A DNA stretch of 64,000 nucleotides from Salinicoccus halodurans (GCF_900114445.1 NZ_FOTB01000006.1:124001-188000), one strand, 5' to 3'. Positions 27,013 through 36,903 are shown, counted from the first letter of the stretch. Made by a program: numbers and translations. The notes: generated from the sequence alone by a model not told the origin.

Positions 27013-28272
27013 ATGTACCATACCATCGTAGTCGGCGCCGGCGTCAGCGGTCTGATGGCAGCATTTGCCGCTTCAGAGAACAACCGGAAAGTACTGCTTA
27101 TAGAGAAGAATAAAAATCCGGGCCGCAAGCTGCTGATATCCGGAGGAGGCAGGTGCAACGTAACCAACAGGCTGCCGTACGAAGAAATCATAAGTCACAT
27201 ACCCGGAAACGGAAAGTTCCTCTACGGACCTTTTTCCACCTTCGATAACGAAAGCATCATCAGTTTTGTTGAAACCGGCGGCGTCCCGCTCAAAGAAGAA
27301 GATCATGGCAGGATGTTCCCCGTATCCGATAAAGCAAAGGATGTCCTTGACGTATTTACAAAAGCACTCGAGAAAAACAATGTGGAAATACGCTATAACA
27401 CTGTGGTGAGGGAAATCCTCGCGGCCGACGGGGAAATCACCGGCGTCAGGCTGGCTGACGATACAGCGCTCAGCGCCGGGAACGTCATCATTACCACCGG
27501 TGGAAAAAGTGTTCCGCATACCGGTTCTACCGGAGACGGCCACCGCTTTGCCCAGTCACTGGGACATTCTATCACTGAATTATTCCCGACTGAAGTGCCC
27601 GTCCTCTCAGACGAACCCTTCATAAAGGAGGGAGACCTGAAAGGACTCAGCCTGGATGATGTTGCCCTTTCCGTCCTTAAGAAAAATGGCAAACCGCGCA
27701 TCACCCATCAGATGGACATGATATTTACACACTTTGGCATCAGCGGCCCCGCTGTGCTCAGGTGCAGTCAGTTCATCTACAAAGAACAGCAATCCCAGAA
27801 GAAAAAAGAAATCAGGATGTCCATCGATTTCCATCCGGAGCTGAGCCGCGGTGAACTGAAGAATACCCTTGAAAAAGAGATATCAGACCATAAGGACAGA
27901 TCGATCAAAAATATACTCAAGGGTAAACTCCAGGAACGCCTCGTCCTTTTCATGCTCAAACATTTGAATATCGACGGCGCAGCCAACGGGCACCATTTGA
28001 AATCCGAAGACTTTGAAGCCATCATCGATTTTCTCAAAGGCTTCATCTTCACCGTCAACGGCACCCAGTCTATCGAAAAGGCTTTTGTCACCGGCGGCGG
28101 CATCAGTCTTAAAGAAGTGACACCCCAGACGATGGAAAGCCGGCTGATTGAAGGTCTTTATTTTGCAGGAGAAGTACTGGATATCCACGGTTACACCGGC
28201 GGATACAATATTACCAGCGCCCTTGTGACCGGCTATGTCGCCGGGAACAGCGCAAACGGCCGGATAACATGA
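27013..28272 (+). CDS. ytfP: YtfP-like FAD-dependent oxidoreductase (HI0933/BaiN family)
   Basis: A flavoprotein of the HI0933/BaiN family. The FAD-binding Rossmann motif is VVGAGVSGLMAAFAASENNR (residues 6-25). NPGRKLLISGGGRCNVTN is the family signature. GGKSVPHTGSTGDGH and a C-terminal FVTGGGISLKEV and AGEVLDIHGYTGGYN complete the set. The 419 aa length is normal. The physiological substrate is unknown. It has a strong ribosome site (AAGGAGAG) and ends in a terminator whose loop includes its stop codon. Confidence 0.92.
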   Translation: MYHTIVVGAGVSGLMAAFAASENNRKVLLIEKNKNPGRKLLISGGGRCNVTNRLPYEEIISHIPGNGKFLYGPFSTFDNESIISFVETGGVPLKEEDHGRMFPVSDKAKDVLDVFTKALEKNNVEIRYNTVVREILAADGEITGVRLADDTALSAGNVIITTGGKSVPHTGSTGDGHRFAQSLGHSITELFPTEVPVLSDEPFIKEGDLKGLSLDDVALSVLKKNGKPRITHQMDMIFTHFGISGPAVLRCSQFIYKEQQSQKKKEIRMSIDFHPELSRGELKNTLEKEISDHKDRSIKNILKGKLQERLVLFMLKHLNIDGAANGHHLKSEDFEAIIDFLKGFIFTVNGTQSIEKAFVTGGGISLKEVTPQTMESRLIEGLYFAGEVLDIHGYTGGYNITSALVTGYVAGNSANGRIT

Positions 28273-28291
28273 GTTATCCAGCCGTTTTTTT
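28256..28291. terminator. Bidirectional terminator between ytfP and leuS
   Basis: The inverted repeat ACGGCCGGATAAC / GTTATCCAGCCGT has one mismatch and is followed by seven T on the plus strand. It overlaps the last codons of ytfP. Confidence 0.82.
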
Positions 28292-28300
28292 AGTTCGCCA

Positions 28301-30712
28301 TTAGTTCGCCACTATATTTACCAGCTTGCCCGGTACTACGATGACTTTTCTGATCGTCTTGTCATGAATGACTTCCTGAACCTTGTCGGATTCAATCGCG
28401 ATGCGCTCAAGGTCTTCCTTGCCCGCATCAGCCGGTACATTCATCTTCTCCTTCACTTTACCATTGACCTGTACTACGATTTCAACTTCTTCTTCTACAA
28501 TTTTAGCTTCGTCGAATACCGGCCATGATTCATAGGAAATCGTGCCGGTGTTACCCAGTTTATGCCAGATCTCTTCAGCGAGATGAGGGGCGACCGGTGA
28601 CAGCATCTTAATGAAACCTTCGATATATTCCCTGCCCAGTTTATCCTGTTTGTAGCTTTCATTGATAAATACCATGAGCTGGGAAATCGCTGTATTGAAG
28701 CCGAGTGTTTCGTAATCATCAGTGACTTTCCTGATCGTTTCGTGATACACCTTATCAAGGGCCGGTGTCTCTTCGTCCACTACAGTATCCTTTACAGAAC
28801 CATCTTCATTGATAAGCAGTCTCCATACCCTGTCCAGGAAGCGGCGTGCGCCGTCAAGCCCTTTTTCACTCCAGGCGATGGAAGCATCAAGCGGCCCCAT
28901 GAACATTTCGTACAGTCTGAGTGTATCAGCACCATGCGAGTAGACGATGTCGTCAGGATTGATGACATTCCCTTTTGACTTGCTCATCTTTTCATTACCT
29001 TCACCGAGGATCATCCCCTGGTTGTACAATTTCTGGAATGGTTCTTTTGTATGCACCACACCGATATCATAGAGGACCTTATGCCAGAATCTCGCATACA
29101 GCAGATGAAGTACAGCATGCTCTGCACCGCCGATATACAGATCGACCGGCAGCCAGTGCTCGAGCTTCTCCTTCGAAGCAAGTTCTTCGGTATTATGCGG
29201 ATCGATGTATCGCAGGTAGTACCAGCAGCTTCCTGCCCATTGAGGCATCGTATTCGTCTCACGGCGCCCTTTCACACCATCTTCACGCGTCACGGTAATC
29301 CACTCTTCGTTATTCGCAAGCGGCGACTCCCCTGTGCCGGAAGGCTTGATCCGATCCATTACAGGAAGTGTCAGAGGCAGTTCTTTTTCATCGACCGTGC
29401 TCATCGTACCGTCCTCCCAGTGGATGACAGGGATCGGCTCGCCCCAATAGCGCTGACGTGAGAAGAGCCAGTCACGCAGTTTGTAGGTCGTCTCTTTTTC
29501 CCCGAGATTTTTCTCTTCAAGTATTTCAATCGCTTTGCTGATCGCTTCGTCCTTTTCCAGACCGTCAAGCGCTCCGGAGTTGACATGCCTGCCTTCTCCA
29601 GTGTAGGCTTCCTTCTCTATATCGCCGCCTTCGACAACTTCGACGATCGGCAGGTCGAAAGTTTTGGCAAATTCATAGTCACGCTCGTCATGCGCCGGTA
29701 CTGCCATGATTGCACCCGTCCCATATGAAGCAAGTACATAGTCGGCAATCCATATGGGCATCTTTTCATCCGTAAATGGATTGATTGCATAGGCACCGGT
29801 GAACGTACCAGTTTTCACTTTCGCAAGATCTGTGCGTTCCAGATCGCTTTTGCGTGCCGCCCTTTCCTGATAGTCCTTAACACTTTCTCTGTTGCCGTCC
29901 GCCGTAATCTGATCGATCAGTTCATGCTCGGGAGATAGTACCGCATACGTTGCACCAAACACCGTGTCCGGCCTTGTTGTGAACACAGTGAACGACTCAT
30001 CATGACCGTCGATTCCGAATCTTATATTCGCCCCCTCGGATTTACCGATCCAGTTGCGCTGCATATCCTTAAGCGACTCCGGCCAGTCCAGGTCATCAAG
30101 ATCCTCAAGCAGGCGGTCCGCATACTCCGTGATCTTCAGAATCCACTGGCGCATCGGTTTTCTGACAACCGGATGGCCGCCGCGCTCAGACAATCCGTCG
30201 ATGACCTCTTCGTTCGCTAGCACAGTGCCCAGTGCTTCACACCAGTTCACAGGCACTTCATCAACATATGCCAGACCTTTATTGTACAGTTGTATGAAAA
30301 TCCACTGAGTCCATTTATAGTATTCCGGATCCGTCGTATTCACTTCACGGTCCCAGTCATAGCTGAAACCGAGCTCTTTTATCTGACGGCGGAAATTGTT
30401 GATGTTCATCTGGTTGAATTCTGTGATATCATTCCCCGTATCAATCGCATACTGTTCCGCAGGCAGACCGAACGCATCCCAGCCCATCGGATGAAGTACG
30501 TTATAGCCCTGCATGCGCTTCATGCGGGAGATGATATCAGTTGCTGTATATCCTTCCGGGTGTCCGACATGGAGACCCGCTCCGGAAGGATACGGGAACA
30601 TATCCAGGGCATAGAATTTTTTCTTATCCAGTTCATCCTCTGTTTTAAAAGTTTTGTTCGTTTCCCAGTGATGCTGCCATTTTTTCTCAATCTCTTTATG
30701 ATCGAATGTCAT
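28301..30712 (-). CDS. leuS: Leucyl-tRNA synthetase
   Basis: Class I aminoacyl-tRNA synthetase charging tRNA-Leu. The HIGH motif is [10 protein letters not shown] (from residue 48). The CP1 editing domain lies in the middle, with [19 protein letters not shown]. The KMSKS motif (KMSKSKGN) is near residue 574, and an anticodon-binding and C-terminal domain follows. 803 aa is normal for a bacterial LeuRS. GGGAGG precedes ATG 30712. Expression is under the T-box leader described separately. Confidence 0.98.
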   Translation of the reverse strand: MTFDHKEIEKKWQHHWETNKTFKTEDELDKKKFYALDMFPYPSGAGLHVGHPEGYTATDIISRMKRMQGYNVLHPMGWDAFGLPAEQYAIDTGNDITEFNQMNINNFRRQIKELGFSYDWDREVNTTDPEYYKWTQWIFIQLYNKGLAYVDEVPVNWCEALGTVLANEEVIDGLSERGGHPVVRKPMRQWILKITEYADRLLEDLDDLDWPESLKDMQRNWIGKSEGANIRFGIDGHDESFTVFTTRPDTVFGATYAVLSPEHELIDQITADGNRESVKDYQERAARKSDLERTDLAKVKTGTFTGAYAINPFTDEKMPIWIADYVLASYGTGAIMAVPAHDERDYEFAKTFDLPIVEVVEGGDIEKEAYTGEGRHVNSGALDGLEKDEAISKAIEILEEKNLGEKETTYKLRDWLFSRQRYWGEPIPVIHWEDGTMSTVDEKELPLTLPVMDRIKPSGTGESPLANNEEWITVTREDGVKGRRETNTMPQWAGSCWYYLRYIDPHNTEELASKEKLEHWLPVDLYIGGAEHAVLHLLYARFWHKVLYDIGVVHTKEPFQKLYNQGMILGEGNEKMSKSKGNVINPDDIVYSHGADTLRLYEMFMGPLDASIAWSEKGLDGARRFLDRVWRLLINEDGSVKDTVVDEETPALDKVYHETIRKVTDDYETLGFNTAISQLMVFINESYKQDKLGREYIEGFIKMLSPVAPHLAEEIWHKLGNTGTISYESWPVFDEAKIVEEEVEIVVQVNGKVKEKMNVPADAGKEDLERIAIESDKVQEVIHDKTIRKVIVVPGKLVNIVAN

Positions 30713-30730
30713 TAATAATTTCCTCCCTTA

Positions 30731-30930
30731 ATATAAAAAATCCCATGTCTTAATAAGACATGGGACGATCATATATACATACAACCGCGGTACCACCCGC
30801 ATTCACTTTAAAGTGCAGCTTAATTTTTATGAGATTAGATTGAAATCAGACGAGTTCACATACATCCATTGCCGGTTCCCACCATTGCCGGCTCTCTTCA
30901 AACGGCATGCATCCTACTACTTCCGATACT
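30731..30930 (-). promoter_or_regulatory. Leucine T-box leader of leuS
   Basis: Reading the minus strand, the conserved T-box sequence is at 30803-30785 (AATGCGGGTGGTACCGCGG). The terminator is a perfect stem at 30765-30741 (TCCCATGTCTTA arms) followed by T6. Upstream, stem I contains the repeated CCGGCAATGG arms and a GTGAA-CTC-G segment. CTC at 30854-30852 is a leucine codon and the likely specifier. Uncharged tRNA-Leu should favour antitermination and leuS expression. Confidence 0.95.
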
Positions 30931-30934
30931 TATA

Positions 30935-30963
30935 AATATAAGATATATTCATAAAATTAGCAA
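30935..30963 (-). promoter_or_regulatory. Candidate sigma-A promoter of the leuS T-box transcript
   Basis: On the minus strand TTGCTA (30963-30958), 17 bases, TATATT (30940-30935), placing the start just before T-box stem I. Confidence 0.65.
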
Positions 30964-30999
30964 GGTGTATATTTCGGTTCGTGAAATGCTTTGATGCAT

Positions 31000-31470
31000 T
31001 CATCTTCCTTCAATTCCGAGCAGGGTTTCTTTTTTATCCAATCCGCCTGTATAGCCCCCGAGTGTCCCGTCGTGTGCAATCACACGATGGCAAGGCACAA
31101 TGATGGAAATCGGATTTTTACCATTCGCATTTGCCACTGCCCTTGAATGGTTCGGCCCTCCGCAGTCCATGGCAAGTGTTTTATAGCTGATTGTTTCACC
31201 GAATGGGATTTCATACAATCTGTTCCATACCTTCTGCTGAAACGGTGTTCCTCTGTAGGACAGGTCCACTGGTACATCAAACCGGGATCTTCTGCCTTTG
31301 AAGTATTCCCCGAGTTCAGCAATGCATTGGTCGATGATGGAATTTGTGCTGCCGTTTTCAGATATACTCTCTCCATCTACATAATCCAGCCCGACAATAA
31401 AACCGTCATGCTCTGTAATTTTCAGATGTCCGACAGGACTTTTCATATAATACTCATTACTCATCAACAT
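31000..31470 (-). CDS. ogt: Methylated-DNA--protein-cysteine methyltransferase
   Basis: Suicide repair enzyme for O6-alkylguanine. The active-site motif IVPCHRVI is intact, preceded by a helix-turn-helix-like block (GTPFQQKVWNRLYEIPFGET, SYKTLA) and followed by GGYTGGLDKKETLL. 156 aa is the single-domain Ogt size. The ATG at 31470 overlaps the stop of the ABC permease in a TGATG arrangement, so it is coupled to that operon. Confidence 0.94.
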   Translation of the reverse strand: MLMSNEYYMKSPVGHLKITEHDGFIVGLDYVDGESISENGSTNSIIDQCIAELGEYFKGRRSRFDVPVDLSYRGTPFQQKVWNRLYEIPFGETISYKTLAMDCGGPNHSRAVANANGKNPISIIVPCHRVIAHDGTLGGYTGGLDKKETLLGIEGR

Positions 31471-33029
31471 CAGTCCTTATAGGTGATATTAAATCCTTTG
31501 TCATACCTTTTTTCCACATTCTTAAGGAACAATACAGAAGCTCCCGCTGCCGCAGCAAGCACTGCCAGTACAATGTTTATTATAAAAAAATTGATTTCTC
31601 CGCCGCCGCCCATAAACAGCAATGAGATGAGCCCGGCCGTCAGCAGAAAGACCACCATGACGAATGAAAGAATGATATTGGTCGCCGTATCCAGTCTCTT
31701 GGTGGGATTTTTTGTACTCACCACGGGCTGTGTGCTGCCTGCAAGCATTCCGGCAGGTACCATGGCAAGGGACACAAGGATGATGAACACCATAGAATAA
31801 AGGAGTGCAGTCATACTGATGGGCAGAACGAGCCAGACGATCAAACCCGCTGCGAGATAGACAGGCGTAATCGTTAAAATGTTATACAAATATTTCGCTT
31901 TGACTATATCAGCAGATTTTATCGGCAGCGTCTTTAAAAATTCAAAATGTCCGGCATCGCGTGCCGTATTATAAGCACCTGCATACAGTGAAATGATGAT
32001 TGTTCCGGATATTGACACTGCAATCATCTGGGCATCATACATATTGACACTGCCGGATTCCGGTCCCGCCGCCGAATTGGTGTACATGAAAAAAATCATG
32101 ACGCCTGGGAGCAGATACTGCGGAAGCAGCACGGCCCATTCCTTGAAATCGCGCAGAGTCAGCTTAAAATCCTTGAGCATCAATATTTTTAACGGAGTCG
32201 ATGCGGCTGAGGATGCATTTTTCTTCTCCCTTTTTGCACCGTGTTCACCGACCCAGCCCGACTTGAAGGCGTGGACTACAAAAGATCTGAGTCCCATGAC
32301 CAGAACAGTCCCGGTTACGATGGAAACCGCTATACCGGTCAGTCCGCCTGCAAAATTTAAATTATACAGGAAACCATCGTATATGAACGCCGCATCAGGA
32401 AGCATCACGAGTATGTCCTCTATGGAAGAACTTCCAACAATCAATACTGCATAAACGAGGACGAATGAAATGCCCCCCAGAAAAGTGAGCACTTCGCTGA
32501 CTTTATTTGCAGGCAGTATTTTCGTCACCAGAAAAACGAGTCCGTAGGCAACCGCCATGGAGAGGATGCTGAGCAGCAGGAAGTACACCAGATGGGTGAC
32601 GGTTAAAAACCATTGTCCTTCCTTCAGCGCGAACAGGACTCCGAAAGCAAGTCCCAGAGGTGCCATGATCGAAACGGTATTGGTGAGCCACTGTTTCAGG
32701 AATTTTGCCATGAAGAGTGACGAAGGTGAAATTGGGAATGTCAGATAAAGCTGAATATTGCGGTCCATGAACATTTCTTTGATGATCGAATTTACTGCCA
32801 GCAAAGCCAAGATTAAAACTGCCGCTGCAGAAGCCAGCAGTATGAAGCCGCTTAAATGCTTATCCGGCGCATTGAAAATGAAGAGAGAGAGCACCGAAAT
32901 GACACTCGGAACGATGAATAGAGCAATCACCGCCGACACAAGTCCATAGATCACTTTTTTTGAATCGCTGAGTGCCCTGAAGTAGTTGATCATGGAACGT
33001 TTCTCCACTCTGAGTATGGATCTGATCAT
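31470..33029 (-). CDS. ABC transporter permease (YthQ-like)
   Basis: A 519-residue integral membrane protein with about 12 hydrophobic segments in two halves, separated near residues 250-280 by a charged cytoplasmic stretch (GEHGAKREKKNASSAAST). It resembles the ABC-2-type permeases paired with an ATPase in the ythP-ythQ locus of Bacillus. The exported substrate is unknown. It lies five bases after its ATPase gene, so together they form a transporter, probably a homodimeric permease with two ATPases. Confidence 0.85.
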   Translation of the reverse strand: MIRSILRVEKRSMINYFRALSDSKKVIYGLVSAVIALFIVPSVISVLSLFIFNAPDKHLSGFILLASAAAVLILALLAVNSIIKEMFMDRNIQLYLTFPISPSSLFMAKFLKQWLTNTVSIMAPLGLAFGVLFALKEGQWFLTVTHLVYFLLLSILSMAVAYGLVFLVTKILPANKVSEVLTFLGGISFVLVYAVLIVGSSSIEDILVMLPDAAFIYDGFLYNLNFAGGLTGIAVSIVTGTVLVMGLRSFVVHAFKSGWVGEHGAKREKKNASSAASTPLKILMLKDFKLTLRDFKEWAVLLPQYLLPGVMIFFMYTNSAAGPESGSVNMYDAQMIAVSISGTIIISLYAGAYNTARDAGHFEFLKTLPIKSADIVKAKYLYNILTITPVYLAAGLIVWLVLPISMTALLYSMVFIILVSLAMVPAGMLAGSTQPVVSTKNPTKRLDTATNIILSFVMVVFLLTAGLISLLFMGGGGEINFFIINIVLAVLAAAAGASVLFLKNVEKRYDKGFNITYKD

Positions 33030-33034
33030 GCGCC

Positions 33035-33760
33035 TCAGTCCCCCTCTGTCAGTTCAAGAAATACATCTTCCAGGCTGGCATCCGGTTTGCCTACGAGCGC
33101 CCTCAGTTCTCCGAGTGTCCCCGACTCTTTCGCGACGCCGTTATAAATGATGAGTATCCTGTCCGCAATCTCTTCCGCAAGGCTCAGTGTATGCGTCGTC
33201 AAAAATACAGTGTGACCATCCGCCACGTAGCCTCTCAGATAATTTTTCAGGTTCCTGTTGCTTTTCGGATCCAGGCCTACAGTCGGCTCATCTAAAAATA
33301 TGATGTCCGGATGATGCATCAGTGCTCCGATGATCACCAGCTTCTGTCTCATGCCGTGGGAATAATTTTTCACGAGTGTGTCGAGCTTTCCTTCCAGATC
33401 GAACAGTTCCAAAAAGAATTCCAGTTCCTGCTTGTATTCCTCCTGCCCCATTCCATAGACACTGGCTACAAAATTCAAGTATTCACGGCCGGAAAGCTTG
33501 CCTATGATGTCCGGAGTGTCGGGGACAAAGCTTATTCTTCTTTTCAGCTCCGTTTTATCCAGCCGCATTTCCTCGCCCAATATTTCGACGGACCCGTCCG
33601 TCGGCTCCAAAAGGCCCATCAGCATCCTTATTGTCGTTGATTTACCTGACCCGTTGGGGCCCAGAAATGCAAACAGTTCGCCCTTCCCCACTTCGAAATC
33701 GAGTTTATCCACAGCCGGTTTTGAACCGAAATGTTTAGTTAATCCATCTGCTTTTATCAT
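33035..33760 (-). CDS. ABC transporter ATP-binding protein (YthP-like)
   Basis: A 241-residue ATPase. Walker A is LGPNGSGKSTT (about residues 34-44). The signature is degenerate in the usual way for exporters of this type, YSHGMRQKL. Walker B is IIFLDEPTVGLDP and the switch His is in FLTTHTL. It heads the ATPase-permease-ogt operon. The substrate cannot be told from sequence. Confidence 0.93.
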   Translation of the reverse strand: MIKADGLTKHFGSKPAVDKLDFEVGKGELFAFLGPNGSGKSTTIRMLMGLLEPTDGSVEILGEEMRLDKTELKRRISFVPDTPDIIGKLSGREYLNFVASVYGMGQEEYKQELEFFLELFDLEGKLDTLVKNYSHGMRQKLVIIGALMHHPDIIFLDEPTVGLDPKSNRNLKNYLRGYVADGHTVFLTTHTLSLAEEIADRILIIYNGVAKESGTLGELRALVGKPDASLEDVFLELTEGD

Positions 33761-33887
33761 TTATGTGTTCCTTTCGTCCGCCTGACTCATTTATATAATT
33801 CCCTTACAAAAAAAATGGTATACCTTTTATACTTTATGTACAACCTTTATGATACAATCCCACATAGGAAATGGTCGGTGAGATACA

Positions 33888-34862
33888 ATGGAAAAATTCA
33901 AATACAGTTTCGATGATAAAAGATACCATACATGGAATTATCATCTTAAAAATAAATTCAATGAAAAAATATTCAAGGTCGCCCTTGATGCCGGTTTCGA
34001 TTGCCCGAACAGGGACGGCACTGTTGCATACGGCGGCTGTACTTTTTGTTCAGTTGCAGGAAGCGGCGACTTTGCCGGAGACCGGGTCGATCCGATTCCC
34101 GTCCAATTCGAAAAGATCAGGTCCAGAATGCAGAGCCAAAAATGGAAAAACGGGAAGTATATCGCTTATTTCCAGTCATTTACCAATACTCACGCCCCGC
34201 TCGAAGTCCTGAAAGAAAAGTTTGAGGCTGCGCTTGAAATCGACGGCGTCGTCGGACTTTCAATCGGTACGCGGCCGGACTGCCTGCCGGATGAGGTCGT
34301 TCAATATTTGGCAGAGCTTAACGACCGCACTTACCTGTGGGTGGAACTCGGTCTCCAGACTGCCCATGAAAAAACGTCAAAACTGATAAACAGGGCTCAT
34401 GACCTGGACTGCTACCTGGAAGGCGTCGAAAAACTGAGGAAGCACAGCATCAACGTGTGCAGCCATATCATCAACGGTCTCCCCGGTGAAGATCACAGGA
34501 TGATGATGGAAACCGCCGAAACGGTTGCGCACATGGATGTACAGGGCATTAAGATCCATCTGCTCCATTTGCTGAAAGGCACTCCGATGATCAAACAGTA
34601 TGAAAAAGGGATGCTTTCTTTCCTGTCGCAGGATGACTATACGAACCTCGTGGTCGACCAGCTTGAGATTCTGCCGCCGGAAATGATCATTCACCGTATT
34701 ACGGGGGACGGACCGATCGATCAGCTCATCGGTCCAATGTGGAGTACAAATAAATGGAATGTCCTGAATGGTATTGATGACGCTTTGAAACAGAGAAACA
34801 CATTCCAGGGCATAAAATACGAGGAGGATGTAGATGCTGGAACGCGTGCTGCCATACGCTAA
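33888..34862 (+). CDS. ytqA: TIGR01212-type radical SAM protein YtqA (MnmL)
   Basis: Radical SAM enzyme with the family's unusual cluster spacing: Cys39, Cys51 and Cys54 (DCPNRDGTVAYGGCTFCS). SAM-binding elements follow (SIGTRPDCLPDEV, WVELGLQT, INGLPGE). YtqA has been linked, with YtqB/MnmM, to 5-methylaminomethyl-2-thiouridine formation at tRNA position 34 in Gram-positive bacteria; the MnmL naming is from memory. 324 aa. It overlaps mnmM by 29 bases, so the two are tightly coupled. Confidence 0.88.
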   Translation: MEKFKYSFDDKRYHTWNYHLKNKFNEKIFKVALDAGFDCPNRDGTVAYGGCTFCSVAGSGDFAGDRVDPIPVQFEKIRSRMQSQKWKNGKYIAYFQSFTNTHAPLEVLKEKFEAALEIDGVVGLSIGTRPDCLPDEVVQYLAELNDRTYLWVELGLQTAHEKTSKLINRAHDLDCYLEGVEKLRKHSINVCSHIINGLPGEDHRMMMETAETVAHMDVQGIKIHLLHLLKGTPMIKQYEKGMLSFLSQDDYTNLVVDQLEILPPEMIIHRITGDGPIDQLIGPMWSTNKWNVLNGIDDALKQRNTFQGIKYEEDVDAGTRAAIR

Positions 34863-35394
34863 AAGTCTGGCAAAAGATATTGTCCAGCCTGGTGATATCG
34901 TTGTAGATGCCACATGCGGCAACGGTCATGACACTGCATTTTTAGCTGAACTCACTGGTCCCCGCGGCCGTGTGCTCAGTTTTGATATACAGTCGCAGGC
35001 TCTTGAAAACGCAAAAAAACGCTGTCATCTGCTGGAAAATATAGAATTCATACCAGATTCCCATGCCAATGCGGAGAAATACCTGGAAAAAGGCAGCATT
35101 ATCAAAGCTGCCATGTTCAATCTTGGATATCTTCCCAAAGGGGATAAAACAGTAACGACAGAATATCAGTCAACGATTTCCGCGATTAAAAAGCTCTTTA
35201 CAAGACTTGATGCGGGCGGCAGGATCATCATCGTCGTATACCACGGGCACCCTGAGGGGAAAATTGAAAAAGAGGCACTCACCGAATTTCTGACCCGGTG
35301 GCCGCAAAAAGAAGCCCAGATTTTAGAGTATCGATTCATAAATCAGCAAAACGATGCCCCTTATATATTATGCATAGAAAAGAGCAGGAAATAA
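34834..35394 (+). CDS. mnmM: tRNA mnm5U34 methyltransferase MnmM (YtqB)
   Basis: SAM-dependent methyltransferase of the PF06962 (rRNA_methylase) family. B. subtilis and S. aureus YtqB were shown to methylate nm5(s2)U34 of tRNA, replacing the MnmC methylase step. Motifs: DATCGNGHDTAFLAEL (motif I), FDIQSQALENA, FNLGYLPKGDK (catalytic-region NLGYLP) and VYHGHPEGKIEK. 186 aa. ATG 34834 follows GAGGAGG and lies inside the 3' end of ytqA in another frame. Confidence 0.92.
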   Translation: MLERVLPYAKSLAKDIVQPGDIVVDATCGNGHDTAFLAELTGPRGRVLSFDIQSQALENAKKRCHLLENIEFIPDSHANAEKYLEKGSIIKAAMFNLGYLPKGDKTVTTEYQSTISAIKKLFTRLDAGGRIIIVVYHGHPEGKIEKEALTEFLTRWPQKEAQILEYRFINQQNDAPYILCIEKSRK

Positions 35395-35426
35395 AAATGG
35401 ATCAGAGACGTCTCTGATCCATTTTT
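35393..35426. terminator. Bidirectional terminator between mnmM and ytpA
   Basis: A perfect palindrome (AAAAATGGATCAGAGACG and its complement) with A and T flanks. Confidence 0.9.
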
Positions 35427-36230
35427 CTATATTAGCAGGCCTATTTTGAATAATTGCATATTCAGGAATGTTTCCAACTGATAGTAAGGGATTTCTATAG
35501 CATCTCTCTGGAATATACTGTGCTCCCCGTCTTCAAGGATATGGACTCCTATCTCCTTTGAATTGATGCGCTTGACATATTTTGCCGACAGATAAGGGTC
35601 GACGATCTCATTATTTTTACTGAGTATCGCAAGTACAGGTACATCCGGAAAATCATCAAGGTGCTCAGTGGTCGTCTTCATCTGATTGATTACTGTACGG
35701 TACCAGTGATAGCTGACTTTCCTGACAATCAATTCATCATTTTCATATTGCTCCAGGAACTTTTTATCCTCTGTGAAATATTTCATTTTTATACCGGGGT
35801 TGAAGCGGGTTGCATCACTCGATGTCCGCACACTTGTTTTCAAAGTGTTCTTCCTGTTCATGAATGACTGCTTGAATGACAAAAGCGGATTCAGCAATAC
35901 AATGCCGTCAATCTGCAGATTGTTCTGTCTGACGGCTTCAAGTGCAATCAATCCGCCCAGCCCCTGCCCTATCAAAAATGTGGGCAGACCGTAATCATGA
36001 GCAACTTTATACCATTCATCAATCCTGTCTGTATATTGCGAGAAATCAGTGATGTGTCCTTTATTGACACGTGTCGTCTGGCCATGGCCGGGAAGGTCTC
36101 CTGTAATGCAATGGTAGCCCGAACGTCTCAGACGTGAAATCAAGTCCGCATAGTATTCATGATGTTCCATCATGTCGTGGATGACGACCATGACTCCTTT
36201 TGGCTGCTGATCCGTTTCCCATTTCCACAT
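35427..36230 (-). CDS. YtpA-like alpha/beta hydrolase lacking the nucleophile Ser
   Basis: An alpha/beta-hydrolase of the monoglyceride lipase/lysophospholipase type, in the conserved ytqAB-ytpA-ytoA neighbourhood. The oxyanion-region strand GVMVVIHDMMEHHEYYADLI and GDLPGHGQTT are clear. The nucleophile elbow, GHSMGG in active relatives, reads IGQGLGGLIAL, with Gly (codon ggg) where Ser should be. A late acid (NNEIVDP) and His (DGEHSIFQRD) remain. ATG 36230 was chosen (267 aa) because GAGGAG lies seven bases ahead; the GTG at 36245 overlaps it. Activity is doubtful; the fold call is firm. Confidence 0.85.
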   Translation of the reverse strand: MWKWETDQQPKGVMVVIHDMMEHHEYYADLISRLRRSGYHCITGDLPGHGQTTRVNKGHITDFSQYTDRIDEWYKVAHDYGLPTFLIGQGLGGLIALEAVRQNNLQIDGIVLLNPLLSFKQSFMNRKNTLKTSVRTSSDATRFNPGIKMKYFTEDKKFLEQYENDELIVRKVSYHWYRTVINQMKTTTEHLDDFPDVPVLAILSKNNEIVDPYLSAKYVKRINSKEIGVHILEDGEHSIFQRDAIEIPYYQLETFLNMQLFKIGLLI

Positions 36231-36310
36231 CGTAATGCTCCTCACGTAAATTTTTTCTATCCTTATGATAAACTTATTATAACAATCTGATTAGAGAAAG
36301 GACATTGGAA

Positions 36311-36823
36311 ATGTTAATCAATTACAAGGGTAAGACACCGAAAATTAATGAAAGCGCTTTTATAGCGCCGAATGCGACTGTTATCGGAGATGTGGAACTG
36401 GGTGAAAAAGCATCAGTCTGGTTCGGCACTGTGTTAAGGGGGGATATTGCACCGATACGCATCGGCAACAACTCCAATATACAGGATCTTTCCATTCTCC
36501 ATGAAACACCGGGGATGCCACTCGTTATTGAAGATAACGTAACAATCGGCCATAAGGTGACCCTCCACAGCTGCACGATTAAAAAGAAAGCGCTGATTGG
36601 TATGGACTCCACTGTACTGGACGGTGCAGTGATCGGGGAAAATGCTTTTATCGGTGCTGGCAGCCTGGTGACACCCGGTACTGAAATCCCGCCAAACACC
36701 ATGGCTTTTGGAAGACCCGCAAAGGTTATCCGTGATCTTACGGAGGAAGATTTCAGAGAAATGGAACGCATCAATGAAACATATGTAAATCATATTCAGC
36801 ACTATAGATCTGAAGATGACTAA
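36311..36823 (+). CDS. ytoA: Gamma carbonic anhydrase-like protein (YtoA)
   Basis: A left-handed beta-helix hexapeptide-repeat protein (repeats such as IGDVEL, IGENAF). Metal-ligand histidines of the gamma-CA family are present: one in SILHETPG and two in IGHKVTLHSC. A helical C-terminus (LTEEDFREMERINETYVNH) packs on the helix in relatives. Whether it is an active anhydrase is untested for most bacterial YtoA/YrdA proteins. ATG 36311 (AAAGGA eight bases before) was preferred to TTG 36305, giving 170 aa. Confidence 0.92.
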   Translation: MLINYKGKTPKINESAFIAPNATVIGDVELGEKASVWFGTVLRGDIAPIRIGNNSNIQDLSILHETPGMPLVIEDNVTIGHKVTLHSCTIKKKALIGMDSTVLDGAVIGENAFIGAGSLVTPGTEIPPNTMAFGRPAKVIRDLTEEDFREMERINETYVNHIQHYRSEDD

Positions 36824-36840
36824 TTTTCAAAAAATTAAAG

Positions 36841-36870
36841 TTGTTTAAAAAATATGTTTAAGAGTACAAT
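36841..36870 (+). promoter_or_regulatory. Candidate sigma-A promoter of proline dehydrogenase
   Basis: TTGTTT (36841-36846), 18 bases, TACAAT (36865-36870), 33 bases ahead of the start codon. Confidence 0.4.
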
Positions 36871-36903
36871 ATAATATGGTACTTAAATAAGAGGAGGGTG
36901 ACT

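Noticed and set aside
28302-28324. Short direct repeat around the leuS stop (TAGTTCGCCA twice)
   Set aside because: An 11-base step duplication beside a stop codon; it changes only the tail sequence and shows no sign of an insertion-site duplication.
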